Of a stretch of DNA of 64,000 nt, positions 1 through 9,334 are shown piece after piece. Both the position numbers and the translations under genes were made by a program. Position 1 is the first letter of the stretch. Each line of letters begins with the position of its first letter. This stretch comes from JACJXW01 sp964418125 (GTDB lineage Bacteria; Bacteroidota; Bacteroidia; Chitinophagales; Saprospiraceae): NCBI GenBank assembly GCA_964418125.1, contig CAYQKY010000012.1, positions 1 to 64,000 on the forward strand, read 5' to 3'. The notes beneath the pieces were generated by a model. That model worked only from the letters and a program-made list of their open reading frames with translations. It was not told where the DNA came from and did no database searches.

Positions 1-208
1 TTTTCCCAAGCCCCACTTCATCCGCCAGGATAGCACCCTTCGATAGTGGAGACCGAAAGGCAAACAGCGCCGCTTCCACCTGGTGCGGATTTAGGTCCAC
101 CTGAGCGTCTACCAGCGTAGAAGCCAACTTCTGGATGCTGTTGGAAGGGCTTCGCTTGGTCAGCTCGTAGGCGAAGTACTTGGCGTGGTATGGGGTGATG
201 CCCGTCAT
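1..208 (-). CDS. SNF2/DEAD-like helicase, N-terminal part (runs off the window)
   Basis: Only the first 69 residues are visible. Translation from the ATG at 206-208 gives a helical N-terminus, then a Q-motif-like stretch DLNPHQVEAALFA (residues 38-50) and the Walker A beginning LADEVGLGK (61-69), where the window stops. This layout is typical of SNF2-superfamily DNA-dependent ATPases that begin close to the first motif, often found in bacterial defence or restriction-type loci. The reading frame is not closed downstream, so the rest of the protein lies to the left. No clear Shine-Dalgarno sequence precedes the ATG. The family call is firm; its exact role is inference. Confidence 0.85.
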   Translation of the reverse strand, partial: MTGITPYHAKYFAYELTKRSPSNSIQKLASTLVDAQVDLNPHQVEAALFAFRSPLSKGAILADEVGLGK

Positions 209-499
209 CAATCTCGTGTTTGGGGTTCACCAATGCCAAACTGCCAACCCGAAGGGTTGCCTTGTAATATCTCTCTGGAAAAAGTGGCGGAAAAGCTAAG
301 CGCGCCGAGCGTAGTGTGTCCTGCTATCATGTTGGAATCTGGTTTTACTGGCCATGGATTTTTTACCTGCTTGGGTTAGACGCTCTCCTGGATGCATTTT
401 ACGAAAAAAATGACAATGTTGTTGCGAGAAGAAAGGTAAAAAACTTCGTTGGCTTTTGAGGTGGTGAGTTTAACCCCCGGGAGAGATTTGCACGGGCTT

Positions 500-1489
500 C
501 TATCCATTATTTTTCAAGTTCTTCAGCTCATTCTCCAGTTTTTCCATAAGGCCTTTAATGTTTTTATATACCAAGCACCTTTGTCCCTGTACATCAAACT
601 TCAATTCATCGGAATCTCTGACCAGGAGGATAGTATCTTTTCCTTTGCCCCAGGCGTAACCAACTTCAAGGTAAACATTCGGATTAGCTCCCGTGAGGTC
701 AGCGATAGTCAGCACAGAATTTTCAATCCTCGTTTTGACCCAATCCATTATATCGCCGGTAAATGATTCCGAATCCGCTCTTTCACATAAAAATCCAGCG
801 TTTTTAACAGCTCCCTGTATGCCAAAGAAAAAAACATCTTCAAACTCATCGGCAAAAGGCATAGCGACGAAAATCTTTTTCTTGCTTTCAGAAGCGTACC
901 CGGCAGACCTCAGAATTTCAGTCGTTTCCTCTTTCAGTTTTTCAATTCCACCGGTTGGCCTGGTTAGAATTGACCGGGTTGGAAAAATATTTTCCAAAAA
1001 TGCACCTAACCGTTCTGCCCTTCCAAGTGAATGTTCTACGAATATTATTTCCTGTAAACTTGCAGGATAGTCATTTTCATTTATGCTGTCAACCAACCCT
1101 GCCAGCAAGGATTCAAAAGCCTCAATTTCATCCAGGCCGTAATTTGCACCATGGATAGTCATCAATATTTTTTTTGCATCAGGAGCTTCAACTGCCAGAA
1201 AGCTCAATGCTTTCCTCGAAAACTCCCGGATCTCTCTATAGCGGAAATTTCGAAGAACCGGTGCTCCAACAAAAAGCAACTTTTTAGCGTTGGTTACCTG
1301 ATTACTATCGGTGAAATAATATTCGGAAGGCGCAGGAAGCCTTGAGGCTATATCAGGTTCAAAGTCCATTAATTCTCCAACCACATCTTCATCCAGCCCA
1401 TAGAGAGCTTGTGCATATTTCAACACAAGTACATCGCCTTTGACAATGAAGGCATTTCCCTCTACTATATTGAGTTTAATTTCTTTCAT
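500..1489 (-). CDS. Two-domain protein: macro/aminopeptidase-N-like domain plus NDT/TIR-like nucleotide domain
   Basis: The protein is 329 residues with no signal peptide. Residues 205-310 carry the pattern IFVAMPF (206-212) followed by ADLTGANPNVYLEVGYAWG (263-281). This is the signature of nucleoside 2-deoxyribosyltransferase-like/TIR-like domains that bind or cleave nucleotides, with E275 the likely catalytic acid. The N-terminal ~165 residues form a separate alpha/beta domain resembling macro or leucyl-aminopeptidase N-terminal domains, which often bind ADP-ribose-like ligands; that match is weak. The gene lies between an SNF2 helicase and a divergently read TIR protein, a setting that suggests a role in anti-phage conflict. 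Function is inference; the C-terminal domain call is fairly sure. Confidence 0.7.
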   Translation of the reverse strand: MKEIKLNIVEGNAFIVKGDVLVLKYAQALYGLDEDVVGELMDFEPDIASRLPAPSEYYFTDSNQVTNAKKLLFVGAPVLRNFRYREIREFSRKALSFLAVEAPDAKKILMTIHGANYGLDEIEAFESLLAGLVDSINENDYPASLQEIIFVEHSLGRAERLGAFLENIFPTRSILTRPTGGIEKLKEETTEILRSAGYASESKKKIFVAMPFADEFEDVFFFGIQGAVKNAGFLCERADSESFTGDIMDWVKTRIENSVLTIADLTGANPNVYLEVGYAWGKGKDTILLVRDSDELKFDVQGQRCLVYKNIKGLMEKLENELKNLKNNG

Positions 1490-1773
1490 TTTTTATTGAG
1501 GTTCATTCTCAGCCAATGAATGCTTGAAGCTGTATTGCTCAATCCTTTTAGATTCAGGGTGTAACAAATCTAATTAATCCTCTTCAAAAGGAGAAAGCCT
1601 TTCTTACCTTAAGAGCGAAAGTATGATACAAACAACCTGCATTTTTTAGCATTAGAGTATATCTCAATACGAGAGTATAGCCTGTTATCCATAATAGGAT
1701 CAAAAAAATTCTGATATTGAAAAGGTTATATCCGGCCAACAAAGAGAATTCGTTTTCTCCAAAACCCAATACC

Positions 1774-3552
1774 ATGCGCATTCGCTCCCTAATCAAAGAA
1801 AGAAAACGCCCAATCAGCATTTTCTTCTCCTATGCCTCGGAAGACGAAGCCCTGCAGCAGCAACTGGAGAGCCACCTTTCCATATTTCGACAAAACGAAG
1901 CCGTATCGATATGGCATAAACGGGCCGTATACCCCGGAGAGGACTGGCAAGGAAAAGTACATGAGGGCATTGTAGAAGCCGATGTGATCTTGCTTCTCGC
2001 CAGTGCCGACTATGTCAAATCAGATTACCTCTGGCAGCACGAAATGTTGCTGGCCCTGCGCCGACACGAACGCGGGGAAGCACTGGTGGCGCCGGTATTG
2101 CTCCGCCCCCTGGCCGGCCTGGAGGAAGCGCCTTTTGGCAACTTGCAGCCTTTGCCCCTAAACCGGAAGCCGGCCACCAGCTGGGCCACCCTGGACGAGG
2201 CTTTCTCTGAACTGACAGGGGAGTTGATCACCCTCCTGGAGCGAAAGTATGCCGTGCCGGGCGCCGTATCTCCGATCTTCCGGCAGCGATACAACTGGAG
2301 GCTGACATTAGACGGCGCTTGGGAAGAGTTTTCTCCGATCCGTCGGCGGGAAATAGAGCTGGGCCTTTGGAAACTAACCGGCGATCCGGATCTGGAAGTT
2401 TTGGAGGTAGAGGAGGGTAGTATCCAGTTATCCGTCCTCAGCAGTGAAGCCACCTATGAAAAAGTAAAGGCGGCCTATAAAGGCGGCATACTGGAGGAAA
2501 AGTTAGCCATGTGGGTAATGGCGTTGTCCGAACCCATTGGGGCGAGCATACGTATAGAAACCAAAATAGTGGGCGATTCAGAAGAAAGCGTTGAGCATGC
2601 ATCCCTGGCGGAGGTATCGGCAGCCTTGCCTCAATACCCGGCTCTGTTGACGGGGTTCGCTTTTAACAGCCAGAACCCTTTTTCGCACGGGTTTATTCTC
2701 GGCCATCCCCGGCCGGATGAGCTGGGCCAGCAACAGTCTCAGGAACTCCAAAAGCGGATGGGGGAATACCTGAACACTTTCCTGGTAGTCCGCGGAGAAG
2801 ACATGCACGTTGACCTGAACCCCTACAAAGATTTCTGCGGCATTCCTGAGCCCCTGCGCAAAACCAGGCTTGGCTGGGATCTTCTTCGCCAGGACCTGGG
2901 CCTAAAACGGTTCACCACCCAATTATTGCACCCCGGCCATGAAACCGGCGGCCAGTTTTGGAAAGAACTTTTGGCCAAAACAGCGGCCGGCGCCGGACTC
3001 GAATCCTGTTTTAAAGTATGGATCACACCAGGGGGCGCCAGTGTATACCAAAAACAAGAAGGAGATGCTGTCCAAGTGGACATCACCGGTTTTAACATGA
3101 AGGTATCGTGTGATTTTGACTACCAATCAGCCGAAAAGCTTCGGAAGAACCGAGCGGCAGGCTCCTCCCATGCTGTTGTCATGGGCCTGGCCGACGAGCA
3201 CGCATTAGCCATTTTCAAGGAGGCCGTCCTGCCCAGGATACAGGCAGAGGTCGACCAAGGAGACACCTTTGGCCTGCTTCGGCAGATCTATACCGTACTG
3301 ATCTGCGCCAAGTGGTACAAGGATCATATCGGTGGTCAATTATCGGGGTTTATTGATAGCAATGACACAGGAAAGTATGGTTTAGATGTAGTTGAGGAAG
3401 ATCCCAGGATAATCCAACGGGAGTACCAGCGCCTGTTTGAAGAGGGCGCCTGGGCAGAAACGCTGCCCTGGTATGATAAGGGCGGTAAGCAGCTGGTGAA
3501 GCGGCAGTTTGTGGTGGGGCGGATTGAGCTTGTGGATGAGTATTTGAAATAA
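1774..3552 (+). CDS. TIR-domain effector with effector-associated-like domain and unknown C-terminal domain
   Basis: From the ATG at 1774 the product is 592 residues; a TTG at 1717 would add 19 unconvincing residues. Residues ~13-155 are a TIR_2-type domain: FFSYASED (17-24), WHKRAVYPGEDWQ (47-59), and the putative catalytic Glu in WQHEMLLAL (near 90). Such TIR domains cleave NAD+ or act as scaffolds. Residues ~170-260 resemble a small domain often placed between effector and sensor modules in bacterial conflict proteins (pattern LTGDPDLEVLEVEEGSIQLSV). The last ~330 residues match no domain I can name firmly; they recall a family from uncultured bacteria with motifs such as LGWDLLRQD and LRQIYTVLICAKWYK. 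A defence role is inferred from the domains and neighbours. Confidence 0.75.
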   Translation: MRIRSLIKERKRPISIFFSYASEDEALQQQLESHLSIFRQNEAVSIWHKRAVYPGEDWQGKVHEGIVEADVILLLASADYVKSDYLWQHEMLLALRRHERGEALVAPVLLRPLAGLEEAPFGNLQPLPLNRKPATSWATLDEAFSELTGELITLLERKYAVPGAVSPIFRQRYNWRLTLDGAWEEFSPIRRREIELGLWKLTGDPDLEVLEVEEGSIQLSVLSSEATYEKVKAAYKGGILEEKLAMWVMALSEPIGASIRIETKIVGDSEESVEHASLAEVSAALPQYPALLTGFAFNSQNPFSHGFILGHPRPDELGQQQSQELQKRMGEYLNTFLVVRGEDMHVDLNPYKDFCGIPEPLRKTRLGWDLLRQDLGLKRFTTQLLHPGHETGGQFWKELLAKTAAGAGLESCFKVWITPGGASVYQKQEGDAVQVDITGFNMKVSCDFDYQSAEKLRKNRAAGSSHAVVMGLADEHALAIFKEAVLPRIQAEVDQGDTFGLLRQIYTVLICAKWYKDHIGGQLSGFIDSNDTGKYGLDVVEEDPRIIQREYQRLFEEGAWAETLPWYDKGGKQLVKRQFVVGRIELVDEYLK

Positions 3553-3620
3553 TAGTCCTCTGTGGACATTGATGCGAATTCAGGAACGATCACGTACCCA
3601 ACATGCATGCATAAACCAGG

Positions 3621-4640
3621 CTAAAGATCCAGGTAAAAACCAATATTGAACTCTAACCCATCCACAACCGATACAGACAGAATCTGATTACCCTCTTTCA
3701 GTTTAAATCTTTCATAATTGTAAGCTATCGTAGTATTAAACCTAACCTTGGCGTTGGAACTGTTTTGATAGCCGATCCCAACATTGAAAAAAAGGTCACT
3801 AGCATTAAAAAGGGACAAGTTATTATTCAGAGCATTGGACAACCCTACATCTCCGATAGCATAAAAGGTATGTTTTTTTAAAATCCGGCCGCCCATATTA
3901 TCAAATGGGAACTCAAAGGAACTATCATTTAAAATAGCTCGAAATGCGATATAGGTTGGGACTGTAGAGAGTTCTATTTGCCGGTTATCATTAAAGCCTA
4001 ATCCTAAGCCAATGAATAATTTCTTTTCAATCTCGAACGGAATGCCCCCAATAAGATGAAAGTTGAATCCTGAATTATTTTTCCACCCTGCTTCTAGAAA
4101 ATATACTAAGTTTTCCAGAGTACTTCTTTTGTCACGGTCATAATTTTTCAATATTTTCAATAACCTGTTTGCCCGAGACTCCTGCAAGAGCGCCTCTTTC
4201 CCAATATCTTCAAGTTCTTCCTTCAAAGAAGAAATAAAATCTTCATTTACTGCTACCTGTTCCTCTAAAAGTAGCTTAGTACTATCGAGTGCGATTAATT
4301 CATCTTTAATGAGTCTATCCTGTTCGGCCAGTATCCTAAGGTCATTAGAAAGCCTTAGGATTTCAGCCTCTTTTTTATTTAACTCTGCTCTGGCTTCAAT
4401 AAGTTTTTCGAAGTTTCTTTCAAGAACCCTGTCTTTTTTATCAGCATCGTCCATATACTTATTGATCCTGTCGTGAAGTTTTTTACTTTTCCTTCTCTCA
4501 GCATCCAAATCATTTTTCAACTGTTGTATTCGGGTGTTCACGAGATCAATAAACTCTCCGCTTTCGAGTTCTTGCCCGAAAGAAGCACATGAAATGATCA
4601 AAAAAAAGGCCAATGGCAATGGGCGTTTCAGGAAATTCAT
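3621..4640 (-). CDS. Exported coiled-coil protein with C-terminal outer-membrane beta-barrel
   Basis: The ATG at 4638-4640 gives a clean signal peptide (hydrophobic LPLAFFLIISCASFG, then Q). A TTG nine codons upstream is less likely. Residues ~25-170 are a highly charged heptad-rich coiled coil. The remaining ~160 residues alternate hydrophobic and polar residues with Gly/aromatic patches (for example GGIPFEIEKKLFIGLGLGF) and end in FYLDL, as expected for an 8-10 stranded outer-membrane barrel anchor. The gene is followed on the same strand side by a lipoprotein gene (4718-5401), suggesting they act together in the envelope. No enzymatic motif is visible. Confidence 0.65.
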   Translation of the reverse strand: MNFLKRPLPLAFFLIISCASFGQELESGEFIDLVNTRIQQLKNDLDAERRKSKKLHDRINKYMDDADKKDRVLERNFEKLIEARAELNKKEAEILRLSNDLRILAEQDRLIKDELIALDSTKLLLEEQVAVNEDFISSLKEELEDIGKEALLQESRANRLLKILKNYDRDKRSTLENLVYFLEAGWKNNSGFNFHLIGGIPFEIEKKLFIGLGLGFNDNRQIELSTVPTYIAFRAILNDSSFEFPFDNMGGRILKKHTFYAIGDVGLSNALNNNLSLFNASDLFFNVGIGYQNSSNAKVRFNTTIAYNYERFKLKEGNQILSVSVVDGLEFNIGFYLDL

Positions 4641-4717
4641 GTTGGACAATAGTTTTAAACTGATCAAACAATGTGGCTAATAGACTAGGGGGTATGTTAT
4701 TCTAATTCCGAATAGGA

Positions 4718-5401
4718 TTATTCATATTCACTGGCCCTGCTGATACTGTTCTCGATCTTTTCCTTTTCCATCAAAATAGAAGAGCAGTTAAATTTAGAAA
4801 TATCTTGGAGCCTTTCTTTCCAGTAAACAATATTGATAAGCAGGTCGGTATCTCTGGCCATTTTTTGTTTTTCCGCTAATTTTGCCGCCAGTTTATCAAC
4901 CTGGGCCTTGATTGTTGTACATTCTTCCGGTGCATTTGCGTTATCAGTTGTATTTGTGGTGTCGGTTGGAAGGTAATTTCGGGTAGTTTCATAGAAGGTT
5001 TTTAACCTCGATACCAGGTCTTTTTCGATTTCGAGGATTTGCTCTTCGCTAAGTGACCTGTCGTTTACTATTTGAAGCTTTGAACAAATATCGTTTACGA
5101 GGGCATTATAATTTTTTACATAATCGTTATCGTACCTGATTTCGGCGACAGTATAATCTTTGGCAAGTTGGTCGATGGCCGGAGAAATTTTTGCGTTGAT
5201 CTCTCCATCCCCAATTTTTTTCAAGTAAGCTTTCAGCTTAGCATTTATATCAATATCGACTTTGACTTTATCTTCATTGGTCATGTTTGACTTTTTATAA
5301 TCCCATTCGATCTCTTCAAGCGGACAGCCCAATTCCCTGTTACAGGAAAAGGCGAGAATGGCCAAGCCAGCCAAAAAGGCAATTCTTCCAGATGCAAGCA
5401 T
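4718..5401 (-). CDS. Putative lipoprotein, helical, unknown function
   Basis: The product is 227 residues. Its N-terminus has the lipobox ILAFSC, with Cys 20 as the acylation site. The mature part is charged and mostly helical, with a Thr/Asn-rich linker (TDTTNTTDNAN) around residues 145-155. It contains Cys pairs but no recognisable catalytic motif. The gene lies about 80 nt upstream of the coiled-coil/barrel gene on the same strand and may be cotranscribed with it. Nothing ties it directly to the TIR gene beyond proximity. Confidence 0.65.
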   Translation of the reverse strand: MLASGRIAFLAGLAILAFSCNRELGCPLEEIEWDYKKSNMTNEDKVKVDIDINAKLKAYLKKIGDGEINAKISPAIDQLAKDYTVAEIRYDNDYVKNYNALVNDICSKLQIVNDRSLSEEQILEIEKDLVSRLKTFYETTRNYLPTDTTNTTDNANAPEECTTIKAQVDKLAAKLAEKQKMARDTDLLINIVYWKERLQDISKFNCSSILMEKEKIENSISRASEYE

Positions 5402-5651
5402 AATTCTTCGAGTTTAGGGGGGCAAGGACTTTTGATTTTATAAATACACCATTATGGGCAGATAAGTTCTTTATGTGAAGAAAAAGTGAGCAGCTTTATT
5501 GGTTGTTTTTCCCTGCAAGCAATGTTGTTAATTTCCTCAGTCAATTTGGGCAAGGGTTAACACAAGCTGGGTGCAGAGAGAAGAATATTTTGGAATATCT
5601 CAATAGCCGACACAACCATTGAAATTCTCTAATAATCTCTATTTTTATCCC

Positions 5652-6227
5652 ATGGACACATCCCACGATCACATTCTGGCCTATCTCAAAAGCCACTCTG
5701 TCGAGTTGCCTGAAGAAGAACTGCAAGAGACCCTGTTGGGGTCTATCACCCTGCAGGAATCCATGGACTTCTCCGGCCTGGGCTACAAGTGGATCAGCCT
5801 GCGTCGAACGGCGGACGGAAGCGTAGAGGCGCTGAGCCTGAAGCCCTACAACATGTTGCTGGCCGACCAGCGGGAACTTCGGCGCAAGCTGCTGTCGCTC
5901 GGCGCCCAAGGCGCTCTGCTGACAACCGTTTCCGGCCCGTTGGCGGTAATGGGCAGCCTGGTGTTGCTCCTCCTGGAATTTGAAGATGCCGTTGCCCTCA
6001 AATATTCCGAAGAGCAGGCGCGGGTATTGCTCGCCGTCTACTTTACCGATGAGCGCCTTACAGAAGAAGAGATCCGGAAAGCCTACCGGCGGTGCCATAG
6101 GAAAGACATTGAACACAACACTTTACAGGAAAACCTGGCCTTTCTGGAGCATATCCGAACCATTCGCAAGAAGGAAAGCGGCGAATGGGAGCTATTGGAA
6201 ACCATAACCTTCCGGCGGGATGGCTGA
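5652..6227 (+). CDS. Unknown protein with hydrophobic helix and winged-helix-like C-terminus
   Basis: The ATG at 5652 gives 191 residues; an upstream TTG at 5619 is less likely. The middle contains a hydrophobic stretch (LSLGAQGALLTTVSGPLAVM and on) that could be a membrane hairpin. The last ~60 residues (pattern LTEEEIRKAYRRCHRKDIEHNTLQ) look like a helix-turn-helix or winged-helix fold. The stop overlaps the start of the next gene by 8 nt, so the two are almost certainly translated together. I do not recognise the family. Confidence 0.65.
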   Translation: MDTSHDHILAYLKSHSVELPEEELQETLLGSITLQESMDFSGLGYKWISLRRTADGSVEALSLKPYNMLLADQRELRRKLLSLGAQGALLTTVSGPLAVMGSLVLLLLEFEDAVALKYSEEQARVLLAVYFTDERLTEEEIRKAYRRCHRKDIEHNTLQENLAFLEHIRTIRKKESGEWELLETITFRRDG

Positions 6228-7893
6228 GGAGTTTCAATTCCCGGAAACCTACAACCACTTGCTGGAAGAAACCCCACTCGGGCAGTTCGACTTCCAAAGC
6301 ATGCCCGTCATCCACCCTGAAACCCATCCCGCCTACAGCGATCCCGCTCTGAACCGCCTGCACCTGCTGGCCACCGCCGAGCATGAGCAGCTCCACGACA
6401 TGCTGGCCCGGCAGACCACGCACGGCTATATGATCCTGCTCAGTATACGCTATTTCAAAAAGCTGCCCGAAGCGGAGAAGGATGCTGTGCTGTACCGGCA
6501 GGCCGTTCAGCTCCACGAAGAAGGGCGGAAGATGCACGAAGCTTATGCCACCTTCGGCACGCTCTGTGTCAACCGCGCCTTTCAACCATTGTTGGATACC
6601 CTCTCGCCGGAATATCAATCCTACCTGGCCGAAGCCGAGGCTATGATCCCGGAAGCCCTGCGGGCAAAGCGGATGGGCCGCCTATTGCTGTATGCCGCTG
6701 TGCTGGCGGCACTTAGCCCTAGGCTGCCCATTCCTCAAAGCGGCGACAAAAAGCAGGCGCTACAGGCAGCCCTTCGGCAAGTATCCGGATGCGAAGGCCG
6801 CTGGGCGGCCATCCGGCGCTGGAGGAAAGAAAAAGAACAGGACATTTTAGCCTGGATGGAGCAATCGGCCCGAGAAATCGGGTATACCGAAAAAGAATTC
6901 CATGCCTCCATTTATTTCGAGGACATCAATACACTCCTGCCCGATGAGGGCGAATATCTTGCCTTTGAAGACAAAGAAAGGCGTTTCACCGAGCAGCTCA
7001 CCCGGCACATCGGGCAGGAAGCCCTGCCTGCCAGGGCCCGGCCGGTGGTTGTCTCCGAGCTCCGGCCCCTCATCCGCGCATACGGGCGGCTGCTGGCGCC
7101 CCAGTACCGGTTGGACCCCCTGCTCGCCGAAACCTTCGGCTGGGACGAGCCTACCTACGGGCTGCTCGACCGGCTATTCCAGGAGAACATCCACTCCGTT
7201 TATCTGCCCGGCCCGGTAACCACCATGCACCGCCTCGCCACCGATGTGGCCGCCGTCAACCGCATGGCGAGACACTGTGCAGAGCAGCGATTCCCATTGC
7301 AGGTCATCGGTTACCTTACCGATCAGTTGGCAGATAGTACCTTTCAGAAATTCCGGCAGCATCTGCCACTCGAAAACAGGCTTCATATCCAGTGGAATTT
7401 CATGTACGACGACCTGTCCACCTATCGGCAGGGTGAAAAGCTGGAGATCCTCTTTTCCTTTGAGCGGGAAGATTTCAGCCAGTTGGAGCCGGAGGCCGCC
7501 GCTCACATCAGCCTGTTCGCTTCGCCTGCCGACTACTATCACAAACAGGGTCTGCGCAGCGTTGCCGACACACTGGTATCCAAAGGCGTCAAACTCTATC
7601 TTATGCAGCCGCTCAACTTTCTTACCTTTCTCGAATGGCGCCAGGAGCGGGCGCTATTGGTTCAACCTTTTGTGGTGGAGTTGGTTACCCTGCCCGATAA
7701 CGGCTTGTACCTGATGAAAGTGTGGTTTGAGGATACAGCGCATACCTACGTTCGCCTCGTGGCGCAGTCGACTTTTGCCGCCGTTTTGAAGCTGTACAGC
7801 CTGGAGCAGCCGCGCTTCAGCCTGAACCTGAGGGAGGAATTGAGTGAGAAGGATCAGGGGATCGTGAATTTTTTGAAGGTGTATTGGAAGTGA
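6220..7893 (+). CDS. Large protein of unknown function, coupled to the preceding gene
   Basis: The product is 557 residues, GC-rich, with no signal peptide or membrane span. It is helical in its first ~330 residues (for example TTHGYMILLSIRYFKKLPEA). The last ~230 residues are mixed alpha/beta with short hydrophobic strands such as PLQVIGYLTD and VKLYLMQPLNFLTFLEW. The start overlaps the upstream stop by 8 nt. The partner protein has a winged-helix-like end, so the pair may form a regulator/effector or complex. No family is recognised, and no catalytic motif is evident. Confidence 0.65.
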   Translation: MAEEFQFPETYNHLLEETPLGQFDFQSMPVIHPETHPAYSDPALNRLHLLATAEHEQLHDMLARQTTHGYMILLSIRYFKKLPEAEKDAVLYRQAVQLHEEGRKMHEAYATFGTLCVNRAFQPLLDTLSPEYQSYLAEAEAMIPEALRAKRMGRLLLYAAVLAALSPRLPIPQSGDKKQALQAALRQVSGCEGRWAAIRRWRKEKEQDILAWMEQSAREIGYTEKEFHASIYFEDINTLLPDEGEYLAFEDKERRFTEQLTRHIGQEALPARARPVVVSELRPLIRAYGRLLAPQYRLDPLLAETFGWDEPTYGLLDRLFQENIHSVYLPGPVTTMHRLATDVAAVNRMARHCAEQRFPLQVIGYLTDQLADSTFQKFRQHLPLENRLHIQWNFMYDDLSTYRQGEKLEILFSFEREDFSQLEPEAAAHISLFASPADYYHKQGLRSVADTLVSKGVKLYLMQPLNFLTFLEWRQERALLVQPFVVELVTLPDNGLYLMKVWFEDTAHTYVRLVAQSTFAAVLKLYSLEQPRFSLNLREELSEKDQGIVNFLKVYWK

Positions 7894-8017
7894 GGCGGGG
7901 GCTTTCTTGGGGTGGGGTTTTGGGTTTTAGGCTTGAGGTTTTAGGGCGTGCAATTTCCTGCTTGGGTTACAGTCCAGGGGGTAAACTCAGTTTTAGCAAG
8001 TTTTCACCCAAGCAGAA

Positions 8018-8359
8018 TTACTCCTCCTCCGGTATTAACTCAATCCAAACCCTTTTCACCCTTTCCCCGAAATCGGGATCTTCGATTATCTCGGCAAACA
8101 CCTCATACAGGCCATCGCCGAAGCCGGAGAGGAAGGCTACCCCTGCACCGGGATGCCCCATAGGGTAGTTCAGCTGGCCGCCGAGGTTGCCAGATAGCGT
8201 TAATTGGCAGATACCCCTGTAGGAGAACTCGCCTTCCGGTATCGGCTGGCTGTCAATGTCTTGCTCGGCAAAGCCCGGCTCAATGTAGCAAGGGTCGCAG
8301 ATCAGGAGCTGGCCGCTGTCGACGCCGACTACGCCGAGCTTGATGGTTTTGGATTTCAT
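8018..8359 (-). CDS. Conserved hypothetical protein (DPCYI motif)
   Basis: The ATG at 8357-8359 gives 113 residues. Starts further upstream add a Cys/Lys-rich tail that looks non-coding. The N-terminal motif VVGVDSGQLLICDPCYIE resembles a widespread family of small hypothetical proteins whose DPCY motif may be structural or metal-binding. The C-terminal half is Gly-rich with acidic ends (FGDGLYEVFAEI). It stands alone between two unrelated genes, and its function is not known. Confidence 0.55.
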   Translation of the reverse strand: MKSKTIKLGVVGVDSGQLLICDPCYIEPGFAEQDIDSQPIPEGEFSYRGICQLTLSGNLGGQLNYPMGHPGAGVAFLSGFGDGLYEVFAEIIEDPDFGERVKRVWIELIPEEE

Positions 8360-8446
8360 AGGCAGGACGTACAGATAATTCGTCTCGGTTCTGTCCATAC
8401 AACAAGACTTTCGTTTCTTCCACCTCAAAAATAGGGATGACTGACA

Positions 8447-9022
8447 TCAAGCAGCCCTTTTGATATTTTCCAGGTATTTGACCCCCTCTTCATTTTCCCT
8501 GACCATAATTTGCACGATATCGCCGATAAACAACCTGGCAATTTCTCTGATCTTTTCTTCAGACACAAGTATATAAATAGGTTCCTCGGTATCGAGCTGC
8601 CGGATGTGGATCTTATTTTCGATCAGGTCGACGGACGCGAGGAAGCCTGAAATCTTATTTTCCTCAGCTGCTTTTGAAGCGCTTGAGGGCGCCTCGGTTT
8701 TTTGCCGGATACTGTTTAAAAGATCCTCTAATTTACCCTTTTCAATGGCAGGAGGGTTGCCGTTCAGCCCCAACTCAGCAAGGTTGGCCGCTTCCTGATA
8801 AAAGCCACTTTGAAAAGCCAGCCAGCCAGCGCTTCTCAATAAGATATACCGCCACATGAAATTGTTCTGTTGCTCCGGCATAGTGAGGGCCGCTTCCTTC
8901 TCCAGGATATAAGCCTTTTCCATATATTCTTTCCAGACTGAATGGTCTCCCTTGGCCTTTGCCCTTTTGGCAAGGCCGTAAAATTCCATGGCTGCTTCGT
9001 GTATTATCTTAACGCTATCCAT
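8447..9022 (-). CDS. Hypothetical TPR-like helical protein
   Basis: The ATG at 9020-9022 gives 191 residues and is preceded by GGAGAAAAATGG, one of the few good Shine-Dalgarno-like sites in the window. Residues 5-105 form a TPR-like helical pair array (KAKGDHSVWKEYMEKAYILE; SGFYQEAANLAELGLNGNPP). Residues ~125-185 form a beta-rich C-terminal domain (IHIRQLDTEEPIYILVSEEK; DIVQIMVREN), perhaps an OB-like or SH3-like fold. No catalytic residues are visible. Similar proteins occur in Saprospiria, but I cannot assign a role. Confidence 0.6.
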   Translation of the reverse strand: MDSVKIIHEAAMEFYGLAKRAKAKGDHSVWKEYMEKAYILEKEAALTMPEQQNNFMWRYILLRSAGWLAFQSGFYQEAANLAELGLNGNPPAIEKGKLEDLLNSIRQKTEAPSSASKAAEENKISGFLASVDLIENKIHIRQLDTEEPIYILVSEEKIREIARLFIGDIVQIMVRENEEGVKYLENIKRAA

Positions 9023-9113
9023 TTTTCTCCATTTTTGCTTTGGGGATTTTAGATCGTATAAAAGCACCAATGTACTTTGAAATGCCTTTTAGTTCACTGT
9101 TTGACCGCTTCCC

Positions 9114-9293
9114 TCAAAATTTCCTGATGGTAAGTTCGGACTTTGCCAAAACGTTCATCATGTGCGATACCAGTAGGTATCTGCTTTTCTCTGGACAACA
9201 TAGTAGCAATTTTGCCCCATTCTTTTTATTCCCGTCAGAAAATTCGAAGCTAATGCTCTGTCCTTCATAATCGAATTTTGTAATATTACTCAT
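9114..9293 (-). pseudogene. Truncated KilA-N-domain protein
   Basis: A 59-codon frame begins at the ATG at 9291-9293. Its start (ITKFDYEGQSISFEFSDGNK) matches the beginning of Bacteroidota KilA-N proteins, where the next residues would be an INATEMAK-like motif. Here that motif is lost: the frame continues with unrelated sequence and stops at 9114, although FGK-like remnants appear in another frame. KilA-N proteins are DNA-binding antirepressor-like proteins of phages and islands. The fragment marks the edge of mobile DNA. Length and decay argue against function. Confidence 0.5.
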
Positions 9294-9334
9294 TATGTAG
9301 CTGGTTTTGTGTGGTTAGTGAATATGTTTTTTTT

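Noticed and set aside
240..499. Possible gene in the gap between helicase and 500-1489
   Set aside because: No frame over 40 codons looks coding; only short shadow frames are present.
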